From contig JBAZQU010000002.1 in the NCBI GenBank assembly GCA_041645035.1, positions 3,461-67,460 on the forward strand: a stretch of 64,000 nt of DNA, written 5' to 3'. Below the pieces are notes generated by a model. It was not told the DNA's origin. It saw only the letters and a program-made list of their open reading frames with translations, and ran no database searches. Positions 60,016 to 64,000 of this stretch are shown piece after piece. The translations under genes were made by a program, and so were the position numbers. Numbering within the stretch: the first letter of the stretch is position 1; each line of letters opens with the position of its first letter. The stretch comes from 2-02-FULL-48-14 sp041645035 (lineage in GTDB: Bacteria; Patescibacteriota; Gracilibacteria; UBA1369; 2-02-FULL-48-14).

Positions 60016-61191
60016 TTATACGAATAAATTTTGCATAAGTCCTTTCTTCCATTGTTCGGCTTGAGTGATTTGTTTTTGCTTAGCCTCCATAAGCCTGTCA
60101 ATTGAAGTCAAAAAGTCCGCGATTTTCTGTTGTTCTTCGGTAATGGGTAGCGAGATAGGCATGTTATTAAACATAGGTAATCTTAAAGACGGCACTGTTG
60201 ATCCAACAGCCATCTTATTGAAATATTTTCTATTGTAACTAATGTAGTAAAACATAAATTCACTAAGACTGTTTTTAAAATTCATTATTGCGTAAGTCCT
60301 TTGATGCAAGTCAAATTTACCGACAAAATATTTAGGGCGAAACTCCTGTCCTTCTCCAGCTACAATAATTGCTTCGGTATCAAATAAATACCGTGAACTA
60401 GCTCTAATATCTTCTGATCTATCAAAAAAAGTATAATCACCATCTACCGTGGAGTCTTCTCGGTTAGATGATCCAGTCGTAATATAAGCAATCTCTCCTA
60501 ATCTCTTTTCTTTCCACTCCGGAAACTCCTTCCCATCGTCATTCTTGAAACGAATCTCTTGAGTAAAGATTTCTTTCGTCATCTCCTTTTTGTAGGCTTC
60601 AAGAGTTTCTTTTTGTACTCGTAGTGTTTCAATCCATTGGTCGATGGAGGTTAAAAAGTCCGCGATTTTTTGTTGTTCGGCAGTATTCGGGATAAATACA
60701 CTACAGCGACCGATGTCACCCAAGTTTATTTTTTTAGGAAACGCCACATGAATAATTCTTTTATGGAGCTCATGTTTGAATCTATTCCCATGAATTAATT
60801 GGTTTAGAAAATCAACAGTAACGCCTTCCTTCTTCCTTATCAAAGCCAAACTTACATAATATCCTAACGGATCATTAGTTCTAACTATTGCTGTCGCCCC
60901 GATAATGCCGGCTGTAATTCGCGTCATTAAGATATCATCTCTCTGGGGTCTAATTTTAAAGTCCTTTTCGAAGGCTTCCCGAGTGATGAATTTGTCTACT
61001 TGTTCAATATTTCCAATATTTTCAACACTAACAAACTTAATGCCCTCATTAACGTATTTAGGGGTTTGATGGGTCCCGTCATAAATCATTGAAATTTCTC
61101 TCATCTCCTTCTCCTCCCACTCACCCTCAAACCCTGGAAAGCGGAGCTTTGGGATTTTCTTGCGGTCTGATTGTGAGACTTTGGTCGGCAT
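60016..61191 (-). CDS. hsdS: Type I restriction-modification specificity subunit S
   Basis: The 391-residue protein has two target-recognition domains joined by conserved helices. The repeat QQKIADFLTSID occurs twice (near residues 185 and 360), the mark of the two half-subunits. It starts 6 bp after hsdM and ends 4 bp before hsdR. The recognised sequence cannot be predicted. Confidence 0.93.
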   Translation of the reverse strand: MPTKVSQSDRKKIPKLRFPGFEGEWEEKEMREISMIYDGTHQTPKYVNEGIKFVSVENIGNIEQVDKFITREAFEKDFKIRPQRDDILMTRITAGIIGATAIVRTNDPLGYYVSLALIRKKEGVTVDFLNQLIHGNRFKHELHKRIIHVAFPKKINLGDIGRCSVFIPNTAEQQKIADFLTSIDQWIETLRVQKETLEAYKKEMTKEIFTQEIRFKNDDGKEFPEWKEKRLGEIAYITTGSSNREDSTVDGDYTFFDRSEDIRASSRYLFDTEAIIVAGEGQEFRPKYFVGKFDLHQRTYAIMNFKNSLSEFMFYYISYNRKYFNKMAVGSTVPSLRLPMFNNMPISLPITEEQQKIADFLTSIDRLMEAKQKQITQAEQWKKGLMQNLFV

Positions 61192-61197
61192 ATTGTC

Positions 61198-62775
61198 TTA
61201 AAACGGTTTATCGATTTTAAGTTCGGTACAGAATTTGGCGAGCTCGGATTGGAGGTCGAGTTCTTTTGAGGCTAGTTCTTTGAGTTGTTTCGCAACGGCT
61301 TCAAGATCCACCATTTCTTCTTCCTCAAAGGTATCCACATAGCGAGGGATGTTCAGATTGTAATCGTTCTCAGCGATCTCTTTTAGGCTGGCGCGGTAGG
61401 AGTATTTGGCGACTTTTTCACGATCTTTGAAAGTCTCAAAAATCTTCTTTAGGTTTTCATCCGAGAGTTTGTTTTGATTTTTCTCTTTCACGAATTCTTT
61501 GGAGGCGTCGATGAATAAAATATCCTCATCGTCTTTACGACATTTTTTAAAAACAAGGACGGTGGCAGGGATGGAGGTTCCATAAAAAAGATTTGGGGGG
61601 AGTCCGATCACAGCATCGAGTACATTTTGCTTTTCGATGATGTATTTTCGAATCTGCCCTTCCGCTCCAGAACGGAAGAGTGCTCCGTGGGGAAGTACGA
61701 TAGCCATCGTACCGTTGTCGGCAAGATGGTGGAGCATGTGAGTCACAAAGGCATAATCTGCAGCGCTCTTGGGTGCTAGTCGGCCGTATTGAGAGAAACG
61801 GTCGTCATGGGCAAGGGTGGGATCGCTGTCACCTTTCCACTGTGCGGAGAAGGGGGGATTGGCAACAATAGCTTCCGCCTTGAGCTCTGCGTGCAGGTCT
61901 TCTTTGAGTGTGTCTCCTTGTCGGATGGAAAAATGATCGAAGTGCACGCCGTGCAAGATCATGTTCATTCGTGCAAGGTTGTAGGTGGTGGGGTTGAGCT
62001 CTTGTCCGTAGTAATTGGCCACATCGGTGAATTCACCCAGACGCAGCAAGAGGGAACCCGACCCACAGGTGGCATCATAAGCAGATTTGACTCGCGCCTT
62101 GCCCATAGAGACGATTTGAGCCAGCAAACGTGATACTTGAGCGGGCGTATAGAATTCACCGCCTTTTTTGCCGGCCCCCGCTGCAAATTCACCAATCAAA
62201 TATTCGTAGGCATCTCCCAAAAGATCACTCTTCGCGTCTTCCAATTTAAAGTCGATACCGTTCAGCAGGTTGAGGACTTCCACTACCACTTCGTTTTTAT
62301 CACTTTCTCGAGAACCAAGCTTGCTTGAGGTAAGATCCATGTCATCGAACAAGCCTTTGAAGTCGTCTTCACTCGCAGTTCCCGACGAGGTTTTCTCAAT
62401 GTCGTTGAGGATGTTCTTCAGGTCTTCCAGGATGAAAGTTTTTTCGCCCTTTATTTCACCTTTTCCTTTTTTAACAAGGTAGGAAAAAAGCTCTGTTGGG
62501 TTCAGGAAAAATCCAAGATGGTCAATGCAGGCTTTTTTGATGTGTTCCAAGTCTTCCTTTCCTTCTTTGGTGTTCTCATTGATTTCAGCAAAGGTGAAGC
62601 TTTCACCCACGAGCACTTTTTCATTCGCATAGCGCTCCAGCTTCTCAGAGAGGTATTTGTAGAAAATAAAGCCAAGAATGTAGTTCTTGTATTCGTCGGC
62701 GTTCATCTTTCCTCGGAGTACATTCGCCACACCCCACAATTGCTTTTCAAGTAATCTTTTCTGGTCTTCAGACAT
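61198..62775 (-). CDS. hsdM: Type I restriction-modification methyltransferase subunit M
   Basis: The 525-residue protein has the N-terminal helical HsdM domain, GGEFYTPAQVSRLLAQIV, SAM motif I DATCGSGSLLLRLGE and the adenine-methylase motif IVANPPFSAQW. First gene of hsdM-hsdS-hsdR. An extended -10 motif lies upstream. Confidence 0.95.
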   Translation of the reverse strand: MSEDQKRLLEKQLWGVANVLRGKMNADEYKNYILGFIFYKYLSEKLERYANEKVLVGESFTFAEINENTKEGKEDLEHIKKACIDHLGFFLNPTELFSYLVKKGKGEIKGEKTFILEDLKNILNDIEKTSSGTASEDDFKGLFDDMDLTSSKLGSRESDKNEVVVEVLNLLNGIDFKLEDAKSDLLGDAYEYLIGEFAAGAGKKGGEFYTPAQVSRLLAQIVSMGKARVKSAYDATCGSGSLLLRLGEFTDVANYYGQELNPTTYNLARMNMILHGVHFDHFSIRQGDTLKEDLHAELKAEAIVANPPFSAQWKGDSDPTLAHDDRFSQYGRLAPKSAADYAFVTHMLHHLADNGTMAIVLPHGALFRSGAEGQIRKYIIEKQNVLDAVIGLPPNLFYGTSIPATVLVFKKCRKDDEDILFIDASKEFVKEKNQNKLSDENLKKIFETFKDREKVAKYSYRASLKEIAENDYNLNIPRYVDTFEEEEMVDLEAVAKQLKELASKELDLQSELAKFCTELKIDKPF

Positions 62776-62800
62776 AGGCGATTTTTAAAGAAGTTGAGGC

Positions 62801-62815
62801 TACTTTAACACAAGG
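62801..62815 (-). promoter_or_regulatory. Extended -10 motif upstream of hsdM
   Basis: Minus strand CCTTGTGTTAAAGTA contains TGTTAAAGT about 26 nt before the ATG at 62775. Same block as upstream of the VirD4-like gene. Confidence 0.4.
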
Positions 62816-62906
62816 CTCTGGGAGGAGTAAGGAAAAGTTTTGAAGATACAAATCTACTTTACTAAAACCAATCCTTTGATGTTTACTGAAAATACCTGTT
62901 TGTCAT

Positions 62907-63305
62907 ATGAAAACTGGCAAGACACCATTTGAAATATTAAAAGAGAATTTTGATCAGTTCCAAACCTGGAAATCCGATTTCTTCCTAGAAAACAGAGGTA
63001 ACCTGATCCTTAAAATCAGCACATGTGCCGTTAGACTAATAAACACGGTTTTCGTTGGTATTATTTGCATATACTTTATCGACTTGATATATGACTTTAT
63101 GAATTTCCATCTGCCAAGTCTACTTAAACTAATACTGTTATACGTGGCACCGGGATCAGTACTAAGTATGTTTCTTATGAAGAAAGTTATTTGGCAATTA
63201 GATCTACTTTGGTCCATGATACTATTCGTTTGTCTCGCAGTTTTCGCTATGCTTGGTACTGGCATACAATTAAAAGTTGGCCTTACTTTAAGGAAAAATG
63301 ATTAG
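62907..63305 (+). CDS. Hypothetical membrane protein, 132 aa
   Basis: Starts MKTGKTPFEILKENFDQFQT; three hydrophobic segments at about residues 45-65, 70-92 and 95-118. No family recognised. The composition (Ile/Leu/Lys-rich, AT-rich codons) differs from the housekeeping genes. Overlaps the next gene by 8 nt. Confidence 0.6.
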   Translation: MKTGKTPFEILKENFDQFQTWKSDFFLENRGNLILKISTCAVRLINTVFVGIICIYFIDLIYDFMNFHLPSLLKLILLYVAPGSVLSMFLMKKVIWQLDLLWSMILFVCLAVFAMLGTGIQLKVGLTLRKND

Positions 63306-63888
63306 TAAAACTTTTTTAAACATCTTAACTGAATACGTACTCCCTCCGATTTTGGCCGTTTCTGTTAGTATTGTTGGAATACTAATCTTATTTGAAAAAA
63401 CGAACCTTTTTGATGGAGTAGTTCTGGAAGAGGGTCGGGTTCCTGTAGAAGAAGATGCTACAGATTTTACTGAAGAGGACTTAGAGGGCCCTCACGACAG
63501 TTTATTTGAGGAGTACCTGGCTTTTAAAGAAGGTAAAAAACTTCAAGTACTAACTAATTCCATATACACGCCTTCAATTGTTACAAAAGACTTTATAATC
63601 AGTAAATCTGTAAAAATTGAGACAAGTGGAAGTTTTAAAGAAGTTTACCTGTACATCGAGGGTAGAGCTGGGCAGCCCTTTAGAAGTTTAAATGAATATG
63701 AGTCAATTTACTTTTATATAGACTCAGGGCTTAATGGTGGACACCTATATATGCCAGATTCGCTACCAGTAGATGGGGGTAAATTTACAACCCTACTTTT
63801 CAAAAATAAAATTTCTATAATCCAACTTCCATATGATGAGGTCAAAGAACCTCAAGAAATAGATCTAAAAGAGATTCTAATCAACTGA
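63298..63888 (+). CDS. Hypothetical membrane-anchored protein, 196 aa
   Basis: N-terminal membrane helix (YVLPPILAVSVSIVGILILF) followed by an acidic linker and a beta-rich region (KSVKIETSGSFKEVYLYIEG). No recognised family. Overlap with the previous gene suggests a two-gene unit of related function. Confidence 0.6.
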   Translation: MISKTFLNILTEYVLPPILAVSVSIVGILILFEKTNLFDGVVLEEGRVPVEEDATDFTEEDLEGPHDSLFEEYLAFKEGKKLQVLTNSIYTPSIVTKDFIISKSVKIETSGSFKEVYLYIEGRAGQPFRSLNEYESIYFYIDSGLNGGHLYMPDSLPVDGGKFTTLLFKNKISIIQLPYDEVKEPQEIDLKEILIN

Positions 63889-63894
63889 CGTAGT

Positions 63895-63917
63895 TCCCCG
63901 GGCGTAAGCCCGAGGGA
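63895..63917. repeat. Hairpin at the left end of an IS200-like element
   Basis: TCCC-CGGGC-GTAA-GCCCG-A-GGGA: a 9-bp stem with a single bulged A. Subterminal imperfect hairpins of this type are the recognition ends of IS200/IS605 elements. Confidence 0.5.
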
Positions 63918-63960
63918 TGTAGTGGATGCCCGCATCTTCGTGGTGGTGTAAAGTGGAGGC

Positions 63961-64000
63961 ATGGAGAAGCTACGAAAAAGTTCACACGCAGTTTTCATTT
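63961..64000 (+). mobile_element. tnpA: Start of an IS200/IS605-type TnpA transposase, cut by the window edge
   Basis: GGAGG lies 1 nt before the ATG at 63961. The 13 visible residues MEKLRKSSHAVFI match the opening of IS200-type TnpA proteins (xLRKSxHAVYx). With the hairpin upstream this indicates an IS200-like left end. Confidence 0.6.

Overview
This window looks like a chromosomal segment of a Patescibacteria/CPR bacterium, most like the Peregrinibacteria lineage. The evidence is many tightly packed genes with 4-nt ATGA overlaps, few Shine-Dalgarno sites, several promoters placed so close to the ATG that the mRNA must be nearly leaderless, a CxxC-x17-CxxC protein of a type common in CPR, SLH-domain surface proteins, and many small lineage-specific lipoproteins. 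TGA is used as an ordinary stop (transketolase, glucose-6-phosphate isomerase partner genes, gnd), so this is not one of the UGA-recoded Gracilibacteria/SR1 groups. The lineage call is inference.

Layout. 0-2 kb: end of a secreted coiled-coil protein, mutY, rpmA. 2-11 kb: pentose-phosphate cluster, with gnd-zwf-pgl on the plus strand facing tal-pgi-tkt on the minus strand. 11-16 kb: LOG protein, CPBP protease, typA, an orphan RelB-like antitoxin, a Fic gene with a small partner, a lipoprotein and tRNA-His. 16-21 kb: a VKOR/thioredoxin pair, an unrecognised 1223-residue membrane protein, trigger factor. 22-30 kb: wHTH regulator, rplS, a frameshifted HNH endonuclease gene, rnhB, csaB, rmlA, rmlB, infB. 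30-38 kb: rmuC, a probable structured ncRNA with its own consensus promoter and terminator, rpsA, clpC, a lipoprotein, ruvB, CPBP protease, tRNA-Arg. 38-43 kb: small hypotheticals, a VapBC-type pair, a polyamine-synthase-like oxidoreductase with an SMR transporter. 43-50 kb: cell-surface proteins (SLH/M23, 3D/PG-binding), tsaE, a VirD4-like ATPase. 50-63 kb: defence and mobile region. 63-64 kb: two small membrane or secreted proteins, then the left end of an IS200-like element.

The 50-63 kb region is the most unusual. It holds two related modules. Each has a BRO-N antirepressor-like gene, a PD-(D/E)XK (RecB/Cas4-like) nuclease gene (intact in one, truncated in the other), and an XRE-HTH/DUF4065 (Panacea) antitoxin joined to a toxin gene. 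The toxin differs: RelE/HigB-like in module 1 and MazF/PemK-like in module 2. An array of about six 25-29 nt hairpins follows the second BRO-N gene, and hairpins of similar design lie inside both BRO-N genes with different stem sequences but preserved pairing. A Fic gene with an inverted-repeat operator and a type I restriction-modification locus (hsdM-hsdS-hsdR) complete the region. Gene remnants (ICMT-like, kinase-like, HicA-like) point to repeated deletion.

A second theme is small palindromic elements scattered through the window. Some sit inside genes without breaking the frame (rpsA, a lipoprotein gene, the HNH gene). They share a 5-6 bp GC-rich stem and a GAA, TGA or GTAA loop, and one is flanked by a 7-bp direct repeat.
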